Below are positions 23,133 through 34,204 of a stretch of DNA of 64,000 nt, one piece after another. Location of the stretch: NCBI RefSeq assembly GCF_000237925.1, contig NW_017386064.1:310001-374000 (forward strand), in the 5' to 3' direction. This DNA is from Schistosoma mansoni (Eukaryota > Platyhelminthes > Trematoda > Strigeidida > Schistosomatidae). A program made the translations under genes and the position numbers. The notes beneath the pieces were generated by a model. The model was not told the DNA's origin. It worked only from the letters and a program-made list of their open reading frames with translations, and did no database searches. Within the stretch, counting starts at the first letter, position 1; each line of letters starts with the position of its first letter.

Positions 23133-23350
23133 CTTAAGTTTTCTAAATCATCCTTGGTGTCCACGAATCAACAGATATCACGATGATAAAATTGAGTAAA
23201 ATCAAGACTATATCTATTGAATATCACTTGTGTAATTAGTAATCACACTACACAGCGTAATGCAGTCTTTTGAGGCACCAGTTTACTTATTTGTAAGAAT
23301 TTACATTGATTACTATTTCATTGTGGAACATTTTTGTTTATTTCTTCTAG

Positions 23351-23505
23351 ATATTTATGTAGCTCCATGTTATTATTATCCGAATCGAGCTGGTACAACA
23401 GACAGACCTTCATTTATGCTCGGAGTAGAACTAAAAACCGGTGAAAAGCCTCCTGAACATTGGACAAAACGAAGTACTGCACTCCTGATGAACTTGGACG
23501 TCTAA
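23351..23505 (+). CDS. DNAH2: DNAH2 last exon F (copy 2)
   Basis: Duplicate of 9381-9535, with no difference seen in the coding part and the same TAA stop. It completes the uninterrupted exon series B2, C2, D, E, F2. The poly(A) signal AATAAA is at 23652-23657. Confidence 0.9.
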
Positions 23506-24234
23506 TATCAAAAATCATGACAATTGAGTGTATCGACGACTTATACTTTTTTCGATATGTTATTATTTCTATATTGTTTTGGTAATTGATAGGAATTAAT
23601 CCAAGCGGTTATTGTTGTTAGTGTTATTAAATTTAATTTCAACAATGTCCAAATAAACTATAATATTTTTTATCAGAACGAGTTATATAATTGAGATTGA
23701 TTTTCGTAGTTTCAACTGGATGCTTACTTATTGGTTTAATGACAGCCATAGGATCCATGATGAGTGATTATTAACATTTTAAATGGCTAGTTGAACATAA
23801 CTGTATCTCAATATGTTAATATTTCTACTGTGATTCTATTGTCACTGATTGCTGCGAATGTATATGGTTACTTATTAAGTCACTTACCACCCACAGATTG
23901 CAATGGATTATGTATTTAATTTCTAATCATGAAAACATGATTCAGTTCATACTTTCGCAACTCTACATTTACGGACCATCTTCAGTTCAGATGCGATTGG
24001 AAACCAGGAAGCACCAAACAACTGTTACTGATTAGAACTGGACTACTCAACAATGCAAAACCGAGAACACACCTAGGAATAAAATTGTAACCTTCGTGTC
24101 TAGAATCAAATATTCGATCTTCAAACTACCAAGATTCGATTCATAACTTCAGTCAACCCCATAAAATAATAATTACCGGGTTATTACCAGCGACTAAATG
24201 TGAGAAGTGATCCCCAGAATTCTAGACAGAAGCA
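23506..24234. promoter_or_regulatory. DNAH2 3' UTR and downstream sequence (copy 2), AATAAA at 23652
   Basis: Near-identical to 9536-10264. Apart from the poly(A) signal nothing is recognised. Confidence 0.55.
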
Positions 24235-25640
24235 GCAGCAGTAGCTCTTCTAGTTACTGCCGGTCCCAAGCCCGGCTAAAGGAGGGTTGGGCATGAAGTT
24301 AGTGACCCCATCCTGTAGAAAACAATCTTGCTGAAAATTCCCCAACCAGATTAAACAAATTAAACCATTTAAACTTCTCCCTGGGAGTTGGAGGAAGAAT
24401 TATTACGCCTCAATATGAAAGCCGAGATTCTTCCGAATTCACGAAGCCGATGCCCCTTCTAACAACCAGACCAACAATTTTTATAGGCACATGGAGTGTC
24501 CGGACAATGTTGGAGACTGGGAAGACCAGTCGAATAGCAACGGAAATGAGAAGATACAAATCGGCAGTACTTGAAATCAGCGAAACCCATTGGAAAAAAG
24601 CTGGACAGCAAAGGCTAGATACGGGAGAGATGCTACTGTACTCCAGTCACGAAGGGGAAAATGCTCCACACACTCAAGGAGTTGCTCTAATGCTGTCCAG
24701 AGAAGCACAAAATGCACTTATAGGATGGAAATCTCACGGATACAGAATCATCAAAGCATCATTCAAAACAAAGAAGGGGATGACAATGAATATTGTCTAC
24801 CCACCAACGATAGCAATGACGACATTAAAGATTAGTTCTACTCGAGGCTACAATCAATCATAGCTAAGTGCCCAAGAAAGGACCACATCATCCTGATGGG
24901 AGATCTAAATGCCAGAGTAGGAATGGACAACACCAGATACGAAGATATAATGGGATGACATGAACTTGGAAAGACTCGCAAATCTATGTGCATTCAACAA
25001 ATTGGTTATAGGTGACACAATATTTCCATACAAGTACATACACAAAGCTAAATTGATCTCACCGGACCACACCACAGAGAATCAGATAGATCATATTTGT
25101 ATCAACAAACAATTCTGAAGGACAATAGAAGACGTGAGAACCAGGAGAGGAGCTGACATAGCTTCAGATCACAGCTGGCTGATTGTGGCCAAGGTGAAAC
25201 TGAAGCTAAAGAAACACTGGACAACTGGACAAACAACATTACAAAGGTTTAATACAGCCTTCCTTCGAGATACTAACAAACTCAATGAATTCAAGATAAC
25301 TCTCAACAACAGGTTCCAAGCCTTACAGATTTACTGAAAGAACAAGAAACTACTATGGAGGAAAACTGGAGAGGTATCAAATAAGTACCAACTTCAACTT
25401 GTCAAAAGCTTCTGGGTCGCAGGAAGCATCATCATAAGGAATGGATATCTATGAGAACCCTGGACAAGACTGAAGAAAGGAAGAACAAGAAGACAGTAAT
25501 TAACAACAGTCGAACAAGAGCAGAGAAAGTTAAGAGACAACCAGACTACGCAGAAGCAAAAAAGCAAGCGAAGAAGAGCATTAAAGTCGATAAGCAGAAA
25601 TATATGGGAGAACTAGCAATGACAGCGGAAAAAGCTGCAA
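24235..25640 (+). mobile_element. RTE-like LINE (family A), dead; 5' half, split by a nested LINE
   Basis: Leader and endonuclease part, nearly identical to 10265-11670 (for example one A/G difference at about 24916). It stops at 25640, where a younger LINE in the opposite orientation is inserted. The remainder resumes at 28765. Confidence 0.85.
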
Positions 25641-28600
25641 TTACTTACTTACTTACTTACGCCTGTTACTCCCAATGGAGCATAGGCCACCGACCAGCTT
25701 TCTCCAACCCACTCTGTCCTGGGCCTTCTTTTCTAGTTCTTTCCAGTTCTTGTTCATTCTTCTCATGTCTGTCTCTATTTCTCGGCGTAATGTGTTCTTT
25801 GGTCTTCCTCTTCTCCTTCGACCTTCAGGATTCCATGTGAGGGCTTGTCTTGTGACACAATTGGGTGATTTCCTCAAAGTGTGCCCAATCCACTTCCAGC
25901 GCTTCTTCCTGATTTCTTCCTCCGCTGGAATCTGGTTTCTTGTCTCCCACAGTAACTTGTTGCTGATAGTGTCTGGCCATCGGATCCGAAGTATCTTGCG
26001 TAGACAGCTGTTAATAAACATTTGTATCTTCTGGATAATGGCTTTCGTAGTTCTCCACGTCTCTGCCCCATACAGAAGAACTGTCTTGACATTTGTATTG
26101 AAAATTCTAACCTTGGTGTTGGTTGACAATTGTTTTGAGCTCCAGATGTTTTTCAGCTGTAGGTATGCTGCTCTTGCTTTGCCGATCCGCGCCCTCACAT
26201 CTGCATCTGATCCACCGTGTTCATCAATGATGCTGCCCAGATATGTAAAGATTTCCACATCCTCCAAAGCTTCTCCGTCAAGTGTAATTNNNNNNNNNNN
26301 NNNNNNNNNNNNNNNNNNNNNNNNNNNNNNNNNNNNNNNNNNNNNNNNNNNNNNNNNNNNNNNNNNNNNNNNNNNNNNNNNNNNNNNNNNNNNNNNNNNN
26401 NNNNNNNNNNNNNNNNNNNNNNNNNNNNNNNNNNNNNNNNNNNNNNNNNNNNNNNNNNNNNNNNNNNNNNNNNNNNNNNNNNNNNNNNNNNNNNNNNNNN
26501 NNNNNNNNNNNNNNNNNNNNNNNNNNNNNNNNNNNNNNNNNNNNNNNNNNNNNNNNNNNNNNNNNNNNNNNNNNNNNNNNNNNNNNNNNNNNNNNNNNNN
26601 NNNNNNNNNNNNNNNNNNNNNNNNNNNNNNNNNNNNNNNNAGTCGATGAAGTTGATGTACAGTGATGAATTCCATTCGATTGATTGTTCCACAATGATAC
26701 GTAGAGTTGCGATTTGATCTGTGCACGATCTATCCTTACGAAATCCAGCTTGTTGATCTCGAAGTTGAGCGTCCACGGAATCCTTCATCCTGTTTAACAA
26801 TACTCTGTTGAAGACTTTTCCTGGTATTGAGAGGAGAGTGATACCCCTGTAGTTGTCGCACTTGCTCAGATCGCCTTTCTTTGGTATCTTGATGAGAAGT
26901 CCTTCTTTCCAGTCTGTTGGTACATGTTCTTCGTCCCAAATCTTACTGAAGAGGATGTGGAGTATCTTGGCAGTTGCTGTTACATTTGCTTTCAGTGCCT
27001 CTGCCGGGATGTTGTCTGGTCCCGCTGCTTTGCCACTCTTGATTTGTCTAATGGCCATGCTGATCTCTTCAATTGTTGGTGGGCCAATATCGATTGGGAG
27101 GTCTGTGGGTGCTGCTTCGATGTTGGGTGGGTTCAGTGGAGCTGGTCGATTCAAGAGTTCCTTGAAGTGTTCTACCCACCTGTTTCGTTGTTCTTCAATA
27201 TCGTTGATTACTTTGCCTTCCTTGTTTTTCACTGGTCTTTCTGGTTGACGGTAATTTCCAGCAAGTATCTTTGTTGTATCATACAGTTGTCTCATGTTTC
27301 CCTCTCTTGCAGCCTTTTCCGCTGTCATCGCTAAATCTTCCACATATTTACGTTTGTCGGTCCTGATGCTCCTCTTCACTTGCTTGTTTGCCTCTGTGCA
27401 TTCGGCTTGTGCCTTGGCTTTTTCTGCTCTTGTTCGGCTGATATTGATTGCTACCTTCTTGTTCCTCCTTGCTTCAATTTTATCCAGTGTACCAACAGTG
27501 ATCCATTCCTTGTGATGGTGCTTCTTTTGGCCCAGAACCTCCTGACATGTTGAAACGATTGCCTCCTTGATACCTTTCCAGCTGCTCTCTATGGTGGTTC
27601 CCTCTCCATTGAGTAGGTCATGAAAGGCCTCGAACCTGTTGCTGAGGGCTATGTTAAATTCGTTGAGTTTGTCAGCATCTCGAAGAAAGGCCGTGTTAAA
27701 CTTTTGTGATGTTGTCCGCGCCATTGTCCAGTGCTTCTTGAGTTTTAGTTTCATCTTGGCGACCAGCAAATGGTAATCGGACGCTATATCAGCTCCTCTT
27801 CTGGTTCTCACATCCTCCATCGTCCTCCTGAACTTTTTGTTGATGCAGACATGGTCGATTTGATTTTGTGTAGTGTGATCCGGTGAAATCCAAGTGGCTT
27901 TGTGTATGTTTTTGTGTGGGAATATGGTGCCACCTATGACCAGTTTATTGAAGGCACATAGGTTTGCAAATCTCTCACCGTTTTCGTTCCTTTCTCCCAG
28001 TCCATGTTGTCCCATGACGTCTTCGTATCCAGTGTTGTCCTTTCCAACCTTGGCATTGAAATCTCCCATTAGAATGGTCAGGTCCCTGGTTGGGCACTTC
28101 TCGAAGATTGACTGCAGCCTATCGTAGAATTGGTTTTTAGCGTCTTCATCGTAGTCGTTGGTCGGCGCATAGCATTGGATGATGTTCATTGTAATGCCCT
28201 CTCTCTTTGTTTTGAAGGAGGCTTTGATGATCCTCGGTCCATGAGATTCCCATCCTATAAGTGCATTTTGTGCTTTTCTAGACAGCATCAGTGCCACTCC
28301 TTGTGTATGTGGGGCATTTTCTTCTTCATGACCGGAGTATAACAGAAGTTCCCCTGAAGACAGTCGTTGTTGTCCAACCTGCGTCCAATGTGTTTCACTG
28401 ATTCCAAGCACTTCCAGGTTGTATTTCCTCATTTCCGCAGAAATTTGGAAGACTCTGCCGGTCTCCCACATTGTCCGGACATTCCATGTACCTATAAAAA
28501 TTTTCGCTCTGGTTGTAAGAAGGTGCATCGGCCTCATGACTTCCGAAGGAACTCGGCTTTCATCATGAGACGTCATTTTTCCTTCTACTCCCAGGGCAGA

Positions 28601-28750
28601 GTTTGAATGGTTTGAATGATTTTTTCTGGTTAGCGTTTTTTTAGCGAGTTGATTTTCTACGGGATGGGGTCGCTAACCCCATGCCCAACCCTCCTCCTTT
28701 ACCCGGGCTTGGGACCGGCAGTAGCCCCTGGAGGAGCTACAGGCGGAGTT
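25641..28750 (-). mobile_element. Young, near-intact RTE-like LINE (family A), nested, with assembly gap
   Basis: Reading from 28750 leftward, a 174-nt leader is followed by ATG at 28576-28574 and a long ORF. The ORF has an APE-type endonuclease (FIGTWNVRTM, ISETHW, CYAPTNDYDEDAK, TILMGDFNAKVG, QNQIDHVCINKKF) and a reverse transcriptase (KSGKAAGPDNIPAEALK, NYRGITLLS, LRDQQAGFRKDRSCTDQI). A 351-N gap (26290-26640) covers the middle palm motifs. Beyond it the C-terminal domain runs to [21 protein letters not shown] and SNRRK. The TAA stop (25655-25653) lies inside the (GTAA)n tail. GGAAAAAGCTGCAA flanks both ends (25627-25640, 28751-28764). The endonuclease SDHH motif reads SDYH here. The frames on the two sides of the gap differ, but gap length is not reliable. 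Confidence 0.9.
26290..26640. other. Assembly gap (351 N) inside the young LINE
   Basis: N run in the reverse-transcriptase region of the nested LINE. Both flanks are LINE coding sequence, so repeat collapse is the likely cause. Confidence 0.9.
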
Positions 28751-28764
28751 GGAAAAAGCTGCAA

Positions 28765-29755
28765 GAGAAGGGAAAATGAAACAACTATATGATACAACGA
28801 AGAAACTAGCAGGGTAATATGGTAAACCGGAGAGACCAATCAGGGACAAAGAAAGCAAGACAATCACCAAGATTCAAGAACAGAGGAACAGATACGTGGA
28901 AAACATGGAGGAACTCTTAAATTAACCAGCTCCATTGAATCCATCGGACATCCAGGCAGCACACACAGACCTTCCTATAGATGTCACTCAACCAACGGTC
29001 GGAGAAATCAGGATGGCCAGTCATCAAACAAATCAAGAATGGCAAAGCAGCACGACCTGAAAATATACCAGCTGAAACACTGAAGTCAGACAATGAAGCA
29101 ACTGAAAACATGCTTCACCTTCTATTCAAGTAGATTTGGGAAGAACGACAAGTGCCATTGACAGACTGAAAAGAAGGATACCTCACCAAGATAACAAAGA
29201 AAGGAGATCTGATCAAATGTGAGAACTACAGAGGCGTCACACTATTGTCAGTACCAAGAAATGTTTTCATCAGTGTTGCTGAACCGGGTGAAAGACGCAG
29301 TAGACGCCCAACTCTGAGATCAACAGGCTGGATTCCGTAAGAATCGGTCGTGCACAGACAGAATTAAAACACTACGGATCATCGTCGAACAATCGATTGA
29401 ATCGAACTCGTCACTATACATCAAAAATACTCAACATTCACCGGCCGTATACCAACAGCAACAGCCTAATATGGGAGAGAACAAACCAGCTTCCATCTGA
29501 AGTTAGGAAAAGACGTTAGAAGTGGACAGGACATACATTACGGAAATCACCAAACTGCATCACGAGGCAAGTCGTTACTTTCAATTCTTAAGGGAAGCGG
29601 AAAAGAAGGCCAGAGAACATACAGTGTCGGTAATCGGATGCAGATACGAAAAGGATGAATGAAAACTGGAGAGGATTGCCCAGGACAGGGTTGGATGGAG
29701 AATGCTGGTGGGTGGCCTGTGTTCCTCTACGAGGGGTAACAGGCGTGAGTAAGCA
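28765..29755 (+). mobile_element. RTE-like LINE (family A), dead; 3' half after the nested insertion
   Basis: Continues the element of 24235-25640. From 28765 to about 29340 it is almost identical to 11675-12250 and shares its disabling changes. At about 29424 it jumps, by an internal deletion of roughly 650 nt, to sequence matching 13078 onward in diverged form. It ends with GTGAGTAAG near 29750. Confidence 0.8.
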
Positions 29756-32655
29756 GATAATGAGGTCCAATCAAGTCGGGCGTGAGACTAATGGCATTGG
29801 GTAATGGTAGCCTAGTTTTGTTAATTGACCTTAGTTAGAAGTGTAAACCACCAGATGATGTTTATCGTTAGGCCAGAAGGTCGTGAGTTTGATTTCTGAT
29901 ATGTTAGTAAATGAGCACTACTGAGCGGCCTCATAGTAGCACAAAACAGCTGTCCAGTGTTCTAGAGTTTTCAATAACTATCTAACCGAAATCAGACCGT
30001 GGTGTGAAGCTGCAAATTTAACAAGCCCACACACTGACAGTTCATATATTTTCTTGACGGAGTGTTTATTCAATAATGTAACATGGCAATTCATACAACG
30101 TCAATTCCCTGTGACTATTTCTCATAGTAAACTGGTTTGCAACCCAGTTAAAAAATCTCAATGGACTGTTTTCATTATATGCAGCATACAAATAAAATGA
30201 AAGATCCACAAGTAAATCACCCAGCGCAGAGAACACAACACCCTCAATATGCTTAGCCTGAGCTACAAAAATTTCCCCATCATCTAGTTGTTACAGGGCG
30301 TTGTATCAGTTTAGTGGAACATTTTCCATAAAGAGCAAGCCTCTCTGAAGAGAATGATCCGTAGCAAATCTATATAGGGAAATTATAACCTTGATAGAAG
30401 AAAGTTTGGGTGATAGATTGAGTAAAAATAAAACATTTCTTACTCATAAAATGAGTTTCAACAAAATATTTGGTCGGAATGGATGTTATATAGACTACAT
30501 GACTCGTTTAAAAACATTGTGCCTGTTAAGTATATAACTGCAGTACAACTATCATCTAAGTCATAAGTGCATCGAATTTTAGGCTTCAAATTTATCCGAA
30601 ACTTATACTGCTTTCTTTAATAACGTATATTATAAATACTTTACTGTAAACTGAACCCAATTAGTGCATGGAAAACACGTAGGATATGATTTAAACATAA
30701 TATGTCAGCTAGATATTCCCCTCATCATATTTCCCAATAAAATACGTTGGCCCATAGGATGGTTAAAGCAAATTTTATTTCGCTTATAAAATTTAATACT
30801 CTTACAGACGAAAATATATATCTTTGAGACCAGCGATCCACTGTGTATTCACTATAACTACCGCATCACTTGCTCCCTTGATCACCTCATAATTATTTAA
30901 CCTTAACTCGTTCCTCTTAACGAAGACGGCTAGGATGTCGAATTTCAACCCAAACGTATAAGTTTATGGATCTCAGTCCAAAATGTGTTAATCAGATCAT
31001 CACAGATACTGGCAAATCGCAGTCTACTGAATACTTTTTCGTTGTAAATGCTACCACTTATGGTATAAGATATGTATGTCTCATAAAGCTTGACATACAC
31101 CCACAGTTATGAATCAAAATTCTTTTTGCGATAAAATAACAATCATTTGTAATACGACCTCTGAATTAGGAAGACAAAAGATAGATGGGGGATGTTGTAT
31201 ATTTGTAAAGCATGTAGGAAAGTAGTAAACCTTTAAAAATTATTTATCAGATAATTCCTAAAAATACAATGATTCTTTGTAATAAAAATTAAACTGAGAT
31301 TTCGACCAACGAATAATCGTCTATAACCTGCTTACGACACCATATGAAGTTAAAATTAAGACATAACCAGTAAGCTTTAGAAAATTTTATGTATCTTGTT
31401 AGGACATAGGCAACAAAGCACGTAAATTCTCGAATCTTTCCTGATAAGATTATTACATTTACAATCATATGCACACTAAGTTTATTTTTAAGAAATTGTA
31501 ATCATCACAATCAAAGGTAAACGAAACTTGTAACTTCTCGGAAATAAAAATGAACATTTTTTGTACACATTTACAATACATACATGTTACATTACAGCAA
31601 TACATTTTAGAGAGTCTATTGAGTAAAGTTTGATCTAGTTGCGACAAACCAATGTTCATTTTTACCTACAAATAAAATGAAACGAAAATCAAGCAAGGAA
31701 TGAATACCACACAGTTACGGAACTATTCAAGTTAATTTTTAACTGATCGGCAGATGAAACCTAAATTGAATATTAAATAATAAACACGCCATTCTAAACA
31801 AGGCACATATAAACCGACCTTTTACACTTATTCTTAACTAGCTACTACATGTGGCAAAGCAGTTGAAGAAAATGATCGCTGATAGAAACCCTGCACAGAT
31901 TTAAAATATTCGATTATCAGGTATTAGTGTATTCTGTCAAGGATGTCATTAATAGGCTGGCTTTCCCCTTAACGGTCAAGTACAGAATGTGACAATGTGT
32001 TGGGTAACTGTGGGGAATGAGACAATTATCTCAGTATGTGTAGTCGTTTGTATGATTTAATTAAAAAGTAAATAATCAACAGTTATGTTAATACCCGGAT
32101 ATTATCAAAGGAAGATTTATTCAGCTTGAAATTTAATTAATGAAAGCTACAAAAGTTCAATAATTAAATAAAACAATATGCGATTCTGATATGAACAGGA
32201 AAAGCTTAAGTTGATTAAGCCAAAGGACGACACGATCCTTGAAGTCATTGACTGTTTATCTAAATGAAACGAATTGTAGGTGTTTGTGTCAATATATAAA
32301 AGATTCCAGGAATCAGCAACTCATAGCTTAATATGACAGTACTCGAAATCTATTATATTTGCATACATTCATTTATCCTTTTTATTTGACATTCCTAAAA
32401 GTTTGTGATGGAAGAACATTCCCGGTCCAAAAGCCGATGAATAAAATGTAAGCAACAAGGCAATACAATAGTATATCAGTTACGTACATGTTCATGTAAT
32501 ACACTATAAACAGTACATTGTATGCAGGCTAAACACATTATGTGGTTGTCTAACTTTATTGATTGCATGTTGGGGGCATAAATTTCAAAGCCAAAGCCCC
32601 TCGAAGTAAACAAAAGATAACAGTACGGTAGATGAACTTAGTAGGGAAATAGAAT
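29756..32655. other. Intergenic between DNAH2 and YARS2 (tail to tail), no gene seen
   Basis: AT-rich sequence with only short open frames. Around 29870-29900 a stretch resembles a degraded tRNA-type B box and could be a SINE scrap, but it is too weak to call. Both neighbouring genes end facing this region. Confidence 0.5.
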
Positions 32656-33159
32656 TTATACACACATACAAAAGGCTAACTTACCTAGTCGTAAGATACC
32701 TAGACCCGTGGTTTGATCAAATCTGCTAAATGCTGCTTGTATGTTTTCGGGTGATATTTCAAATTTACTGCCCTTCTTTAAAAGGTTAACACTATTTAGT
32801 ACAACACCTCTAGTGAAACATGTTTGTAAAGCTTCAGATCGATCTTTAAAGTTTGAGGTAAGCATGATTAGGTCTAAAACACTTTCTAAAAGCTGACTAT
32901 AATTATTTCCAGAACTTTTCAGAGAATCAGTGAAATTTTTGGGATAAATAACTGGTAGAAATTGTGAAGATGGTTCCAAGCATGAAAGGAGGTAGTGACG
33001 TTCTGAACTATTCAGTTCATTTTGAATTATTTCCATACTGCTTTTATCGAGCGGCAGGTTATCATCCGAACAATTTACAGAACTCATAGGAAAAAATATT
33101 CGAGTTGCAAGTTCTGAAGCTTGTAAAGCATAAGCTAAAAAAGTAGAAACAAGTTTTTC
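32656..33159 (-). CDS. YARS2: YARS2 exon 7: C-terminal region of mitochondrial tyrosyl-tRNA synthetase
   Basis: The exon begins after acceptor CTATCAG and reads in phase 0 from EKLVSTFLAYALQASELATR to the stop at 32658-32656. This corresponds to the helical region after the KMSKS loop and the S4-like C-terminal domain (GVVLNSVNLLKKGSKFEI, GLGILRLGKLAF). The last residues GKLAFCMCV align with GKRNFYIIKW at the end of human YARS2, which is why I read through the possible donor GTAAGT at 32684. An insertion of Ser/Asn-rich residues lies between about 33100 and 32860 and makes the protein slightly longer than the human one. If the donor at 32684 is used, one short last exon is missing from this model. 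Confidence 0.8.
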   Translation of the reverse strand, partial: EKLVSTFLAYALQASELATRIFFPMSSVNCSDDNLPLDKSSMEIIQNELNSSERHYLLSCLEPSSQFLPVIYPKNFTDSLKSSGNNYSQLLESVLDLIMLTSNFKDRSEALQTCFTRGVVLNSVNLLKKGSKFEISPENIQAAFSRFDQTTGLGILRLGKLAFCMCV

Positions 33160-34204
33160 CTGATAGTTGAATCCACTAAACATCAGTTGAGTGAAAATGT
33201 GGTTTATTACTTAAAAAGTTACTTATCTCTTGGTTAGAGTATAATTACACAAAAATTTACTTCACTTTGGATAGCCAGGTAGTAACACTACCCTTCATTA
33301 ATAAAGTGTGTCTAAAAGTATATAACGTACTTTGCTAATATTTTATATGAAATTAGTTTAAAAGTCGGTTAGTCAACGTTCGAATATTATGTTTGCTTTA
33401 ATGACTACTTATCAATTATGAAGTTTAAATTCAATTTGTGGAGTTAAGTAACCAGTAATAAAACAATTGTCGTACGTTAAGCAGAACAAGAAACTAGTTA
33501 ATGGACGTACAAGAACAATAGTTGTTTTATGACTTAAAAACATCACTAAATAAAAGTAGTGTAAAATTTTTGAAAATTACACTTACCGAAGTAACTATAG
33601 TAAATGATAGACTGAATAGACAGTATGCAAAATCTTGATAACCTAGTTGACTAAATATCACAAATTATGAATCATTACACATAGACGCTATCGTATAGCC
33701 TGAATATTTCACCGAAGGCCAGTACTAAAGTACACTGATATCGGACAGAAATGATTGTTAAGCAAATACACACGGTTAACACTGAAATACATATTATATG
33801 GACAATTATATAATCATGAGTGATAAGGCTTAGAACAGTAAACAATAATTGGAATGATTCCCAATATAACCCACCTCCATGAACTAGTAAAGTGAGTTCT
33901 CTGGCCAGAGCCTTTTGAACTATACGACGATTAGGATGCTTCTATATTTTTAAATAAAAATCCAGAGAAGACAAATGGTTAAATTATTGTGAACAGTAAA
34001 CTATCGCTAAGTATTGATGAAGACTATAATTAAGAATATGACCAATATAATTCATTGACCATGTACAAAATTACTCGACCGAGTCACCCTATTTGTATGA
34101 GAACTATCAATACCATCTGACTACGCAAACCAAAGTGCAGGAGAATTCAAACCGGCGATTCAGTGGATGAGAGCTAACCAATAACATGAAAAGTAGTTGT
34201 AAAA
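33160..34204. other. YARS2 intron 6, proximal part, no feature seen
   Basis: AT-rich intron sequence without recognisable elements up to the LINE near 34205. Confidence 0.55.

Noticed and set aside
32660-32690. An additional last exon of YARS2 downstream of donor GTAAGT at 32684
   Set aside because: Reading through gives GKLAFCMCV and a stop exactly where human YARS2 ends (GKRNFYIIKW). I found no better continuation farther left.
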